49,373 bases of DNA. Origin: Porphyromonadaceae bacterium UBA3327. GTDB lineage: Bacteria > Bacteroidota > Bacteroidia > Bacteroidales > Muribaculaceae. Within the stretch, counting starts at the first letter, position 1. Each line of letters opens with the position of its first letter. Below the pieces are notes generated by a model. It was not told the origin of the DNA and searched no databases. It saw only the letters and a program-made list of their open reading frames with translations. The DNA lies in contig DERZ01000010.1 of the NCBI GenBank assembly GCA_002361155.1, positions 13,969 to 63,341 on the forward strand, given 5' to 3'. Position numbers and translations under genes: made by a program. This document shows positions 20,258 to 29,417 of the stretch, one piece after another.

Positions 20258-21013
20258 ATGTATACACTGAAAGAATTGCGCGAGAGAAAATCCGTCAGGG
20301 GATACACAGACGAAAGTCTCTCGGAGAGCATAAGAAACACGCTGAACGCGGAGGCGACATTTATCAATAGCCATGAAGCCGGACTGAATTTTCAGGTCCG
20401 TTATGATGATACCGACCCTTTTCGGGGTCTCACCAGGAGTTATGGCATGTTTCGCGGCGTGCGCAATTATCTCGCAGTAGTGATCGATTCGACTTTTGAG
20501 TTCGCACTGGAAAGGGCCGGTTATTTTGCAGAGGGCTATGTGATGAAGGCGGTATCCCTCGGCCTCGGAACCTGTTTTGTAGGCGGTACTTTTTCGAGAA
20601 GTTCTACTGATGTGAGAATGGAGGTCTACGAGAAGCTGCCGTTTCTTGTGGCATTCGGTCATGCGGCCGCCGGAGCGCCTTTGATCGCCAGAATAGGAGC
20701 GGCGGTAGCCCACAGAAAGAATATGGACGAGTCCCGGTTCTTCGGGGGGAGTGTGAGGGAATATGCCGAAGCATTACGGAAGTATCCATGGCTTCAGAAG
20801 GGAATCAGGGCGGTGGCATGCGCTCCTTCGGCTTTGAATGCGCGTCCTGTACGTATCTATGTGGAATCGGATGACGATGGTCTTCATGTTACGGCACGGG
20901 TAGACGACTATGAAAAAAACGCGGTCGACCTCGGAATCGCCAAATTTAATTTTGCGGCGGCTGTAGGGGGAGAGTGGGAATGGGGTAACGGAGGAAAATT
21001 CCTGCCCTGGTGA
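20258..21013 (+). CDS. Nitroreductase-family protein, TM1586 type
   Basis: The 251-residue protein has a nitroreductase-like start with RERKSVRGYTDE (residues 8-19) and an end with VDLGIAKFNFAAA, as in the putative nitroreductase family typified by Thermotoga TM1586. It looks like two fused half-domains. The second, around APSALNARPVRI, repeats the FMN-binding pattern of the classic family. Such proteins are taken to be flavin-dependent oxidoreductases, but substrates are mostly unknown. It is a single gene between the nuo-atp terminator and a gene-poor stretch. Confidence 0.8.
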   Translation: MYTLKELRERKSVRGYTDESLSESIRNTLNAEATFINSHEAGLNFQVRYDDTDPFRGLTRSYGMFRGVRNYLAVVIDSTFEFALERAGYFAEGYVMKAVSLGLGTCFVGGTFSRSSTDVRMEVYEKLPFLVAFGHAAAGAPLIARIGAAVAHRKNMDESRFFGGSVREYAEALRKYPWLQKGIRAVACAPSALNARPVRIYVESDDDGLHVTARVDDYEKNAVDLGIAKFNFAAAVGGEWEWGNGGKFLPW

Positions 21014-21497
21014 CAGGTGTGTATCGCTGACGGAAACTGTGCGATGTATCCTTGAATAAAACTAAATGCCTGATATTAGTTTTATATGGAATTTGTCTAA
21101 ATAAGGTGCAGTATGATGCGCTTGTGAAAAGTACGGAATTTTTCTCTAAGAGATTCTGTAAGTATCGAAGTGACAGAATGATGCAATGATTTACTATGTC
21201 GTGAAGTTCTAAATGCGTGACCTTATATGACTGCTTTAATAATTCAGGAATTCGTGGTGTAAATGTATAATGGGTGTTGATTGTTGCACTTTTCTTTTGA
21301 AATTAATTTGCGGATTGCGTAATAATTATTAAATTTGGAGCGGAAATCAAAAAAATGTCGATTCAAGCCATCTTTTGTGCCAACTATTGACTTTGCCGTT
21401 TTTCCGACCAATATTTGATGAGTTCTTGAATATGGCAGTCAAGCTTTCGTATCTTTCATACGGCATCTGTGTTGGAATAGTCTATAAATACCGATAT
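21014..21497. other. Gene-poor AT-rich stretch
   Basis: Nothing here looks like a gene. It holds an AT-rich inverted repeat, ATAAAACTAA (21056-21065) against TTAGTTTTAT (21076-21085), which could be a weak terminator for the nitroreductase gene. I saw no full promoter consensus. The frame of the next gene is open back to 21375, but this upstream part has the AT-rich look of non-coding DNA. Confidence 0.5.
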
Positions 21498-22124
21498 ATG
21501 GCAATATTAATGCGGAATACAGCTTCTCCAATCAGATCCAGAGAAGAGTTGCGGCAGGCTGTGGAGGCCAGCGCTTCTGATATAGCGGACCGTCATGTAC
21601 CGGACAGGACCACATTGCTCGGGCAGTGTGTTGTGCGTTATTCGGTCGAGACCGATACATATTACTATACCAAAGGGTGCGACATATTTTTTATAAACGA
21701 ACAGATGTACGTGGTGACGCGTCATTCGCGGCTGAAGAAGTTCCATGACAAGGATGGTGTGGGCAAGTTCAGGGATAAATATGGACTGGATCTTAAAATA
21801 AATGCCGGAGAGCATGTGGTAAAGGCGAGATTCAAAGGTATAGATACCGGATTCAGATACAAATCACATCGTCGGACACTTGATTATTCAAACCATGTAT
21901 TCACCTATGATGTGGTGAATGCCGAGTATATTACTCGTGATATAGAGATCTCAAAAGGTGGGTCGAGACGTGCGATCTCGAGGCGTACACCGCCGGACAA
22001 GGGGATGTCGGTGATCGGGATTGTGCAGGGATGCGGCGACGAGCATGATTTCGGAATCCCGGCCGACGAGCGCATAGTGTTTCTCGCCCATTGCACCAGA
22101 CTTACCAAAGTCGGTATTACATAA
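21498..22124 (+). CDS. Unrecognised protein
   Basis: A protein of about 208 residues that I do not recognise. It has a helical acidic N-terminal part (SREELRQAVEASASDIADRH), then a beta-rich middle with many Tyr, Lys and Arg, and no signal peptide or membrane segment when started at 21498. In-frame starts also exist at 21375, 21432 and 21510. I prefer 21498 because earlier codons translate to a hydrophobic, low-complexity lead out of keeping with the rest. A longer form starting at 21375 would have a possible membrane segment. The gene stands alone between two gene-poor stretches, and base composition is slightly more AT-rich than the neighbouring operons. Confidence 0.55.
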   Translation: MAILMRNTASPIRSREELRQAVEASASDIADRHVPDRTTLLGQCVVRYSVETDTYYYTKGCDIFFINEQMYVVTRHSRLKKFHDKDGVGKFRDKYGLDLKINAGEHVVKARFKGIDTGFRYKSHRRTLDYSNHVFTYDVVNAEYITRDIEISKGGSRRAISRRTPPDKGMSVIGIVQGCGDEHDFGIPADERIVFLAHCTRLTKVGIT

Positions 22125-22447
22125 CGCAGTTTCAGTTCTGCATGCTGTAAATTCCGCTTCGTTACACAATGATATAAAAATTTGCCATCACAAAAGACCC
22201 GCTTACAATTATTCCATCAATCACTAATTGTTACAATAAGTCAGAGAATGGCTTGTCACCGGCCCGGCAGGGCTCCGCGGAGGGTTAGCCGCACAGCCCC
22301 TATAGGAGGTAAATACTTACGTTTATTTAGCCTGTGATTCAGAGGGTGGCAAAATTATGGAGGAGACGTGCCGGGTGTCTCCTCCATTTATTGCAGTGAT
22401 ATTATCTGTTGTCCGCAATGTGACCGGTCATTCGGAAATGAGTGAGA
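22125..22447. other. Intergenic stretch with a GC-rich island, possible structured RNA
   Basis: No gene is seen here. Within AT-rich DNA, bases 22256-22312 form a sharp GC-rich island with a CTCCGCGGAG palindrome and GGCT/AGCC arms around it. Next to it lies AATTA-type inverted repeat ACAATTA (22205-22211) against TAATTGT (22225-22231). On the minus strand a perfect TAATTTTG box sits at 22350-22357, but without an upstream TTTG. The pattern would fit a small non-coding RNA, but it matches no RNA family I recognise. Confidence 0.35.
22350..22385 (-). terminator. Terminator of the alpha-glucan operon
   Basis: A perfect 9-bp stem is formed by GGAGGAGAC (22359-22367) and GTCTCCTCC (22377-22385) with a 9-base loop. 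Read on the minus strand it is followed by ATAATTTTG, a short T-rich tract. Confidence 0.6.
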
Positions 22448-23905
22448 TCATTTGTCATCTTGTGCCGATGCAGACTTTTTTGCGATGCTCCTTGTGGATG
22501 CTTTCTTCGCGGAGGAATTTTTCTTTGCGGCTGGTTTCTTGGGGGGGACAGCTTTCGGAATTTCCGGCTCCGCCTCTATCTCTGCCATGGCTGCTTTCTC
22601 TTCGGAATTCAGGATATTGATCCGAAGAGAAGTAACTTCCTTGTTTAGTGAAGCTATCTCGGCCGCCTGATTGCGGATGGTGAGCAGGAGCGGGTTGAGC
22701 TCTTCGTTGTCGATGCTTTCAGGGAACTGTTCCTGTACTCTTACCAGAAAATCTGCGAGTACGTTCATATAATTAGTGAACGCCGAGAAAGGCGAGTCGT
22801 ACGGGCTGAAAGCCGCGTGCGACGCGCCGTCCGACATGTTCTTGGTGCACATGTAGTAGAAGTGGTCGCTGCTCTGGAGGTATTCCCAATCCAGTTTTAG
22901 TCTGCGGTCGTCGCAGAGGCTGACGCGCTCCGCCACGGAGTAGAGTTTAGAGAGGGCCTCGTTCTGCAGTTCGTTCCCTTTCCATGCGGAGACATCACGG
23001 GCCTCGTCGATATCCGACAGAGGATAGGGTATGGTCAGTTCGCCTACCGGTTTCAGGTGCGAGCATACTTCCGAGGGGGTGGAGAATCTGATACCCCTCA
23101 CGGCGGCGAAGCGCGGGAGCGCCTTCATGAACTCGAAGATGCCGGTGGATTCGGGAATGAATGTGCCGAATGTATCCATGCTAAGGAACATATTTACCAC
23201 TTGTTCCTGCTCGGGGGAGGAGGCGATCCAGTCCAGATATTTGTCGGCGGTCAGGGGATATTCGTCCCACTCGGTGCGGTTGAAATTCATTGAGATGTCG
23301 CCGGCCAGTTTGTCGTTGGTGATGAGGAGCCGCAGGTTAGGTGCCGTGGCGGCTTTGTACACGTAGTTTGGCGATTTCCATCCGAGAACGTGCTTGGCAC
23401 CTGCTGTCAGGCAGTTCCTGAATCCCATCCCGGCTATGAGCATCGCTATGTCGTCGTCGTAGATGAGTTCTGTGTTGGCGAAGGTCTTTGTCTTGACGCC
23501 GAAGAGGCGGAGCAGAAGGCGGTCGAGCTGCTTCACCTCGCGTATGAATTCATCGTGGTCTTCGAGGGAGGAGAGGGAGTGGGCGTAGGTGCCGGCAAGG
23601 AATTCCACGCATCCCGTATCGGCCAGTTGCTTGAGCTTATCGATGAATTCCGGCACGTAAAGCTGCAGCTGTTCGATGGCTGTCCCCGAGATGCTGATGG
23701 CGCATTTGAACGCGCCGTTGCTTTCGCGTATCATTTCAAGCAGGGTATCGGCCATAGGCATATAACTCTGCTCTGCGAGACGGGTGATGATGTCGTCGTT
23801 TGCGAAATCATCATAATAGTAGTGGTCGTTGCCTATGTCGAAAAAGCGGTAACGTTTCAGACGGAAAGGCTGATGGATATTGAAATAGAAACAAACAGAT
23901 TTCAT
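22448..23905 (-). CDS. Glycoside hydrolase family 57 alpha-amylase
   Basis: The 485-residue protein starts with the GH57 motif HQPF (residues 11-14). It has the likely nucleophile Glu146 (in ANTELIYDD) and acid/base Asp244 (in LSMDTFG). GH57 enzymes cut or transfer alpha-1,4-glucans. After the catalytic part there is a helical segment, and then a Lys/Ala/Ser-rich tail of about 40 residues that is probably disordered. There is no signal peptide, so it acts in the cytoplasm. It is the last gene of a three-gene operon for glycogen-type glucan, 82 bases after the glycosyltransferase. Confidence 0.9.
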   Translation of the reverse strand: MKSVCFYFNIHQPFRLKRYRFFDIGNDHYYYDDFANDDIITRLAEQSYMPMADTLLEMIRESNGAFKCAISISGTAIEQLQLYVPEFIDKLKQLADTGCVEFLAGTYAHSLSSLEDHDEFIREVKQLDRLLLRLFGVKTKTFANTELIYDDDIAMLIAGMGFRNCLTAGAKHVLGWKSPNYVYKAATAPNLRLLITNDKLAGDISMNFNRTEWDEYPLTADKYLDWIASSPEQEQVVNMFLSMDTFGTFIPESTGIFEFMKALPRFAAVRGIRFSTPSEVCSHLKPVGELTIPYPLSDIDEARDVSAWKGNELQNEALSKLYSVAERVSLCDDRRLKLDWEYLQSSDHFYYMCTKNMSDGASHAAFSPYDSPFSAFTNYMNVLADFLVRVQEQFPESIDNEELNPLLLTIRNQAAEIASLNKEVTSLRINILNSEEKAAMAEIEAEPEIPKAVPPKKPAAKKNSSAKKASTRSIAKKSASAQDDK

Positions 23906-23987
23906 TGCTCTGATAATTTTTTTGAGTGGTTGCTCTTTGAGTGGTTGCTCTCGTTGAAGATGTTTATCTTCTTTGCGGCCTCTGGAG

Positions 23988-25253
23988 TCAGCGGCGGTTA
24001 TCCATCACATGACGATATATGTCGATGACTTTTTTGCCGGCTTTCTCCCAGGTGATGCGGTGGATTTCCTCGATTCCCTTGTCGCGAAGCATGTTGTGGA
24101 GACCTGGATAAGACACCAATGAGTGCATTGCATCGGCCATGGCATCAATGTCCCAATAGTCGGTCTTGATCACATAGTCGAGGATTTCGGCGCATCCGCT
24201 CTGTTTTGAGATGATGGAGGGGACTCCCATCTCCATCGCCTCGAGCGGAGAGATTCCGAAAGGTTCCGACACGGAGGGCATGACGTAGACATCCGAATCG
24301 GCGAGCATCTCATAGACCTGGCGTCCGCGGAGGAATCCCGTGAAATGGAATCTGTCGGCTATATTGCGTTTGGCGGCGAGACGAATCATGTCATCCATCA
24401 TGTCGCCTGAGCCCGCCATCACGAAACGGACGTTTCTGTTTTTCTGGAGAACCTTTGCCGCGGCTTCTACGAAGTATTCCGGGCCTTTCTGCATAGTGAT
24501 TCTGCCGAGGAAGGTGATTACCTTGTCCTTCTTTTCCCGGCGGGGGAGATTGAGCAGTTCGTCGCTCAGAGGAATCACGGCATTGTGGACAGTGGTTACC
24601 TTGTCGGGGCTGATGCCGTATTTGTCGATTACGGTGCGCCGCGTGAGGTCGGAGACCGTTATGATATGGTCGGCGTTCTCCATGCCATCTTTCTCTATGC
24701 CGAACACCGTAGGGTTAACGTTGCCGCGGGAGCGGTCGAAGTCTGTTGCATGCACATGGATCACCAGCGGTTTGCCGGTCACGTTCTTCGCGTGTATGCC
24801 GGCGGGATATGTGAGCCAGTCGTGCGAGTGTATCACGTCGCATGGAATGGTGCGAGAGATCACTCCGGCCACAATCGAGTAATTGTTGATTTCCTCGATG
24901 ATGTTGTCTGGGTATCTGCCGGAGAATTCGATGCATCCCAGGTCATTGAGACGCATATAGTTGAAATCGGCGTAGATATGGTCGCGAAGGTCGAAATACA
25001 GTTGCGGATCCATCACCTTGCCTATGCGTCCCTCCACATAATCGCGGTTCACGTCGCGCCATGCCACCGGAGTGCAGTTGGCACCGATGATGTTGGCGAA
25101 TCCCTTCTCCTCGTCTCCTTGTGGTTTGGGGATGACGAATGAGATTTCCATGTCGCCGTTGTTGTGCATCCCTTTGGTGAGACCGTAGCTGGCTGTTCCT
25201 AGTCCGCCTAAGATATGGGGCGGGAACTCCCAGCCGAACATTAATGCTTTCAT
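23988..25253 (-). CDS. Glycosyltransferase, putative glycogen synthase (GT-B fold)
   Basis: The 421-residue protein opens with GWEFPPHILGGLGT, the glycine-rich N-terminal loop of GT4/GT5 glucan synthases. It has the E-x7-E region EPFGISPLEAMEMG near residue 330 and a nucleotide-sugar-binding FLGRITMQKGPEYF segment. It most likely adds glucose from a nucleotide sugar to an alpha-glucan. Its partners (debranching enzyme 12 bases upstream, GH57 amylase downstream) make glycogen synthesis and turnover the best guess. The exact donor is not shown by the sequence. Confidence 0.85.
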   Translation of the reverse strand: MKALMFGWEFPPHILGGLGTASYGLTKGMHNNGDMEISFVIPKPQGDEEKGFANIIGANCTPVAWRDVNRDYVEGRIGKVMDPQLYFDLRDHIYADFNYMRLNDLGCIEFSGRYPDNIIEEINNYSIVAGVISRTIPCDVIHSHDWLTYPAGIHAKNVTGKPLVIHVHATDFDRSRGNVNPTVFGIEKDGMENADHIITVSDLTRRTVIDKYGISPDKVTTVHNAVIPLSDELLNLPRREKKDKVITFLGRITMQKGPEYFVEAAAKVLQKNRNVRFVMAGSGDMMDDMIRLAAKRNIADRFHFTGFLRGRQVYEMLADSDVYVMPSVSEPFGISPLEAMEMGVPSIISKQSGCAEILDYVIKTDYWDIDAMADAMHSLVSYPGLHNMLRDKGIEEIHRITWEKAGKKVIDIYRHVMDNRR

Positions 25254-25265
25254 ATTTTCAACGGA

Positions 25266-27230
25266 TTATTCGGTTTCTGAATTGAGCAGTTTGCTCATTT
25301 TATTGACAGTGTGGATAGTGGCTAGAATTTCACCCACATTCTTGGCTGTGCTGACCGCACCGCGTCCTGTGTATGGAGGGTTGCCGTCGTAAAGTTCGCA
25401 GAGCGAACCGATGCAGCCCTCGCTCATGTCGTCCTCGTAGGATATCAGCATTCGCTCGATGAACGGGAGACCGCCCAGGCCGAATACCTTGAAGTATGCG
25501 TCGGCATAGAATCCGAAGAGCCAGGGGCGTGCCGGCCCCTGATGCACCGCATACTCGCGCTGGACTGGATTGCCGACATATACCGGGTTGTAATTGTGGC
25601 TCTTGGGGCTGAGCGAGCGGAGACCTTTGGGAGTGAGCAGCTCGCGGGTGCAGAAGTCGAGGACGCGTTTGCGCTGGCGCCGGTCCAGAGGCGAGTATTC
25701 GAGGCCGATGGCAATGGCCATGTTGGGGCGGACCTCCAGGTCGGTGTATGCGCCGTTCACATAGTCGTACAGGTAGCCGTATTCGTTGAGGAACGTGCTG
25801 ATAAACGACTCCTTTACTTTCTCGGCGAGCGCGTTGATTTCCGCCACGTATGCGGTCTCCTCTCCCACACTCTCGTAAAGGTTTGCGAGGAAGCAGAGGC
25901 CGTTGTACCATAGGGCATTGAATTCCAGGATATATCCGGTGCGTGGAATGATCGGGCGTCCGTTGATAGAGGCCGAAAGCCATGTCACCGGCGAATTTTC
26001 TCCTTCCGATTTCAGAAGTCCGTTGGGGTCGGCCATGAGGTTGCGGATGCGTCCGGCGCGTATATGCTCCACCAGTTCGCGCACCACGGCACCGTAGCGC
26101 TCGCGGCATTTTCCGGCGCCCATGAAACGGCGGTACTGCTGTATCGCCCATATAGTCCATAGCGGTATGTCAGGCAGGTCGATCTCATTGATCATGCGGT
26201 CCGGCTGCCGCGTCTCGATATTGCGGCGGAGCGCATCGAGGAATGTGTCCATTATCAGATGGAAGTCCTCCTCATGTCCGATGGCCAGCGTACAGCCCGG
26301 GAGAGCTATCATCTCGTCGCGGCTCCTTACTTTGTGCCAGGGATAGCCCGCCATGATGTACATGCCGCTGTCGTTCTTGAGATAGAACTGTTTGGCTGAG
26401 TTCTTGAGGCAGTTGTAGAAGCTTGTGCGGCATGTCCTTGTGGTAAGCTCAATGTCGTAGGTCTTCTCAAATGTATCAGGGTCGGATTCGAATGTGGATG
26501 CGGAGAAGATGATGGATTCCCCCTTTTTGACCGGCAGTTCGAAATATCCTGGCACCCAGAGATCTTCCTTGTAGGGGATTCCGCGCACCTTGTCCTTATG
26601 GTATTCGATACCGTTGTACCAATGGGGATCGTTCACCCACTCTGCCGGTTTGTTGAACTGCATGAACAGACGGGGATAGCCGGGATAGAGACATGTCGAC
26701 ACCCCGTTTTCGGCGGGACGGATTTCGGTGTTGATGTCACCGTTCTGCACCACCAGGTCGTTGGCGTTACGGAAGGCCAGGAATGGCCTGAACCTTAGCG
26801 TTGTAGGGGAGTGTGCTTCAATAAGTGTGTATTTTATCAGGATTTTGTTTTCATGGGAGATGAATACTTTTTCCTTGGTAAGGATCACGCCGCCCACGCG
26901 GAAAGTCAGCTTGGGAACTCTCTCGCAGTCGAATTCACGGATATACTTGTGACCGTTGGGGCTGAACACGTTGTCGCCATACTGATGCAATCCGAGGTTG
27001 AATGAGGCCTCGTGCTGGATCACGCTTTCATCGAGCGACGAAAGGAGCACATGCGCCTTGTCGTCCATCTCCGGGATGGGAATCACGAGCAGACCGTGCT
27101 GTTTGCGTGTGTTGCATCCGACAATTGTGGTACAGTGATATGCCCCCGATTTGTTCGTGCGGATCATCTCCTTGGGAAGCGACTGCTCCAGGTTGATCAT
27201 AAGATTCTTGTCAAATTTAAGATAGCTCAT
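25266..27230 (-). CDS. Glycogen debranching enzyme (amylo-alpha-1,6-glucosidase type)
   Basis: The 654-residue cytoplasmic protein has an N-terminal beta-sandwich domain (about residues 1-270, ending near the ELPVKKGESIIF segment). This is followed by an (alpha/alpha)6 barrel with AGYPWHKVRSRDEMIALPG and the QHQGPARPW-like segment VHQGPARPWLFGF. This matches the prokaryotic debranching enzyme family (GH133), which removes alpha-1,6 branch points. It is the first gene of the minus-strand alpha-glucan operon, with a probable promoter about 140 bases upstream. Confidence 0.9.
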   Translation of the reverse strand: MSYLKFDKNLMINLEQSLPKEMIRTNKSGAYHCTTIVGCNTRKQHGLLVIPIPEMDDKAHVLLSSLDESVIQHEASFNLGLHQYGDNVFSPNGHKYIREFDCERVPKLTFRVGGVILTKEKVFISHENKILIKYTLIEAHSPTTLRFRPFLAFRNANDLVVQNGDINTEIRPAENGVSTCLYPGYPRLFMQFNKPAEWVNDPHWYNGIEYHKDKVRGIPYKEDLWVPGYFELPVKKGESIIFSASTFESDPDTFEKTYDIELTTRTCRTSFYNCLKNSAKQFYLKNDSGMYIMAGYPWHKVRSRDEMIALPGCTLAIGHEEDFHLIMDTFLDALRRNIETRQPDRMINEIDLPDIPLWTIWAIQQYRRFMGAGKCRERYGAVVRELVEHIRAGRIRNLMADPNGLLKSEGENSPVTWLSASINGRPIIPRTGYILEFNALWYNGLCFLANLYESVGEETAYVAEINALAEKVKESFISTFLNEYGYLYDYVNGAYTDLEVRPNMAIAIGLEYSPLDRRQRKRVLDFCTRELLTPKGLRSLSPKSHNYNPVYVGNPVQREYAVHQGPARPWLFGFYADAYFKVFGLGGLPFIERMLISYEDDMSEGCIGSLCELYDGNPPYTGRGAVSTAKNVGEILATIHTVNKMSKLLNSETE

Positions 27231-27368
27231 GATTTTTGGATTATATAGGGGTTGATTATAAGATTATTCATTTGTAAAAAACGGATGGGATACGGGGGGT
27301 TCCGGAAGCCCGAGCTATAGTATGGGGAGAGAGCGGCAGAACTGTAGAAAGTATAGCTTCCTGTATCA

Positions 27369-27399
27369 CAAAAGTAATAAAAAAAACTGAATCATAAAA
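27369..27399 (-). promoter_or_regulatory. Probable promoter of the alpha-glucan operon
   Basis: Read on the minus strand, TACTTTTG (27376 to 27369) matches the TAnnTTTG box. Nineteen bases upstream is TTTT (27399 to 27396) in place of TTTG. The leader to the debranching enzyme gene would be about 130 bases. Confidence 0.5.
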
Positions 27400-27502
27400 G
27401 AATATGTGTTTAGAAACATAAAAACATTCAGATTCCGGTATATCTATGGTATAGTGAAGGAATTCCTGTTTAATGCCGCTTCAGTTTTTATTTTGTCCGG
27501 CG

Positions 27503-28945
27503 TTATTTTCTTTTTTCCGAATCCTTTATCATGTTTTCGGCGAGAATGTCTGTTTTGGTCTCGATTTCCTCAGGAGTGGGGAGTGGGAGGCTGATGATGT
27601 GGAGCGTGTTGAATTCGGCGTATGCCTTTTCACCCAGCGGTACGATTTCATCGAGCATCCCGGAATAGAGGTCGTCCATGTCTGGAATGAAGTCCATCTC
27701 ACCGTATGCGTCGAATGTCTTGAGAAATTCACCTGCTGTCAGATCCCGTATTTCCACCGCAGGCGAGAGTCCAGGCTCATCGTCCTCTCTCTTCACTTCG
27801 TAGACGAGGCGCGAGGCTATCAGTATTTCCGTGACGCGTTCCACGATCCTTACAGGAAGATTGTAGCGGACGGCGATCTCGGTGTGGGAAAGAGGCGGTT
27901 CTCTGTTGACAAACCGCTGCGCCACTACGCTCATCTCAATCAGGGCGACGCGGTGCCAGGAATTGATGGAGATTTTGTCGGCGTCCCCCATCAGATTGAA
28001 TGTGTACACGTTCTGCATCGAGAAGGTAAGCACGCAGCCCGCCAGCAGCATCAGCCATGACAGCTGGAGCCATACAAGCAGCAGCGGCAGGAAAGCGAAC
28101 GAGCCGTAGATGGCGTTGTATTTGGAGACGTAGATCTGTCCGCTGAGGAAAAGTTCCTGGAGCACAAGGAATCCGATCGCTATGATGGTTCCTGAGATGG
28201 CGGCATACTTGAACTGCACCTTGGTGTTGGGAATCAGGAAGTAGGACAGGGTGAACGCCAGCCATGTCAGTACCAGGGGGACGAGTTCCAGGAGATTGTT
28301 GATCATCGGCGTCAGGAAGGGTAGATGTATGTTGTCCTGAATCACGGTCGACATGAATATGGAGACTCCCGACGAACATATCATAAGAATCGGGATGATG
28401 AGGCAGATGGCGATATAGTCGGTGATTTTCTGGAAAAAGCTCCGTTGCTGTTTCACGTGCCAGATGGTGTTGAATGCATCTTCGATATACGACAGCAGCG
28501 AACTGATGGTCCATAGCAGCACAACAATGCCGACACCGACGAACAATCCCTGGGTGGCTGAGCTGAGGTATGAGTCGACGAATTGCAGACCGGTGGATAT
28601 CACCTGGTGCTGTGATGGAAAGAAATTGTAGAGCTGTTCCTGCAGTAAGTCGGAGAGTCCGAATCCACGGCCTATAGCTACGAGCAGGGCGAAAGCGGGA
28701 ACGATCGAGAGCACCGTGGAATAGGTGAGCGACATGGAGCGGAGCTGGAGATCGCGGTCGAAGAATGATCTTACGGCGAGGTTGCCGATTTTTACTACGC
28801 GCACCTTGGCCGTGCGCCTCGGGTCGTTCCAGACCCCGGTCACCGCGTACCTGACCCAGTCGGTCACCTTCGCGGTGAGTCGCTCTATGAATCCGGGCTT
28901 CCCTGTCTTGCCTTGTTTGTCTTTGTTTTTTTCGTCCACTTTCAT
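27503..28945 (-). CDS. YihY/BrkB family inner-membrane protein
   Basis: The 480-residue protein has a charged N-terminus and then about six membrane helices between residues 80 and 320 with family motifs (SLTYSTVLSIVPAFALL, YNAIYGSFAFLPLLLVWLQL). A soluble C-terminal part of about 150 residues looks like a winged helix (LSHTEIAVRYNLPVRIVERV). Members of this family were once called RNase BN by mistake, and their true role is unclear. The start codon lies only 15 bases after the T-tract of the rnpB terminator, so it is probably expressed by read-through from the rnpB promoter or from an unseen one. Confidence 0.88.
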   Translation of the reverse strand: MKVDEKNKDKQGKTGKPGFIERLTAKVTDWVRYAVTGVWNDPRRTAKVRVVKIGNLAVRSFFDRDLQLRSMSLTYSTVLSIVPAFALLVAIGRGFGLSDLLQEQLYNFFPSQHQVISTGLQFVDSYLSSATQGLFVGVGIVVLLWTISSLLSYIEDAFNTIWHVKQQRSFFQKITDYIAICLIIPILMICSSGVSIFMSTVIQDNIHLPFLTPMINNLLELVPLVLTWLAFTLSYFLIPNTKVQFKYAAISGTIIAIGFLVLQELFLSGQIYVSKYNAIYGSFAFLPLLLVWLQLSWLMLLAGCVLTFSMQNVYTFNLMGDADKISINSWHRVALIEMSVVAQRFVNREPPLSHTEIAVRYNLPVRIVERVTEILIASRLVYEVKREDDEPGLSPAVEIRDLTAGEFLKTFDAYGEMDFIPDMDDLYSGMLDEIVPLGEKAYAEFNTLHIISLPLPTPEEIETKTDILAENMIKDSEKRK

Positions 28946-28960
28946 ATCGGTCCGTATATA

Positions 28961-29005
28961 AAAAGATTCCCGAAGCTGTGCCTGTGGAGCTTTGCTTCGG
29001 GAATC
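28961..29005 (-). terminator. Terminator of rnpB
   Basis: On the minus strand, GATTCCCGAAGC (29005 to 28994) pairs with GCTTCGGGAATC (28976 to 28965), a perfect 12-bp stem with a 17-base loop, followed by TTTT. It sits 10 bases beyond the end of the RNase P RNA. Confidence 0.85.
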
Positions 29006-29014
29006 GTATGCTGC

Positions 29015-29380
29015 GACAGAGATGATATAAGCCGGGTTATGTGCGCCGGCATGGCCGGCGTGTCTGTCATTTATCTTTGCGGCCGGTTGCCCGGCGCGCT
29101 ATAGCAGCCTACCCCCCGGCAATGGACGAGCAGCCCTTGAATGCCGGTATACTTGGCTTTGCAACTCGCAGGATGTGCGGCTCCTCCCGTCGCCGGAAGG
29201 ACCGGTGGGCTCTTACCCCGCCTTTTCACCCTTGCCGCTCCCGCAGAGGGGAGGGCGGTTGTTTTCTGTCACACTTGCCCCGACGTCGCCGCCGGCTTCC
29301 CGTTAGGAAATGCGATGCTCTTTGTTGCCCGGACTTTCCTCTTTATGCTTGCGCATAGAGCGACAGACCTCATCTCTGTC
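29015..29380 (-). ncRNA. rnpB: RNase P RNA (bacterial class A)
   Basis: The minus strand shows the universal parts in order: GAGGAAAGTCCGGGC near the 5' end (around 29348-29334), the CCTAACGGGAAG turn, GGGGTAGGCTGCTATAG (around 29117-29100), and AACCCGGCTTATATC near the 3' end. The ends are set by an 11-bp P1 helix, GACAGAGATGA (29380 to 29370) with TCATCTCTGTC (29025 to 29015). The RNA is about 366 bases long. It is the catalytic part of the enzyme that trims tRNA 5' leaders. It has its own promoter and terminator. Confidence 0.95.
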
Positions 29381-29385
29381 TTCTG

Positions 29386-29417
29386 CAAAGTTACCGAAAT
29401 TTTTCCGGATGTGCAAA
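29386..29417 (-). promoter_or_regulatory. Promoter of rnpB
   Basis: On the minus strand, TTTG (29417 to 29414), a 20-base spacer and TAACTTTG (29393 to 29386) are a full match to the Bacteroidales consensus. The box ends 5 bases before the 5' end of the RNA as placed by the P1 helix, so the two predictions support each other. Confidence 0.9.

Noticed and set aside
22357..22648. Plus-strand frames of 87 and 68 codons
   Set aside because: They lie over the terminator and the 3' end of the GH57 gene, with no protein features.
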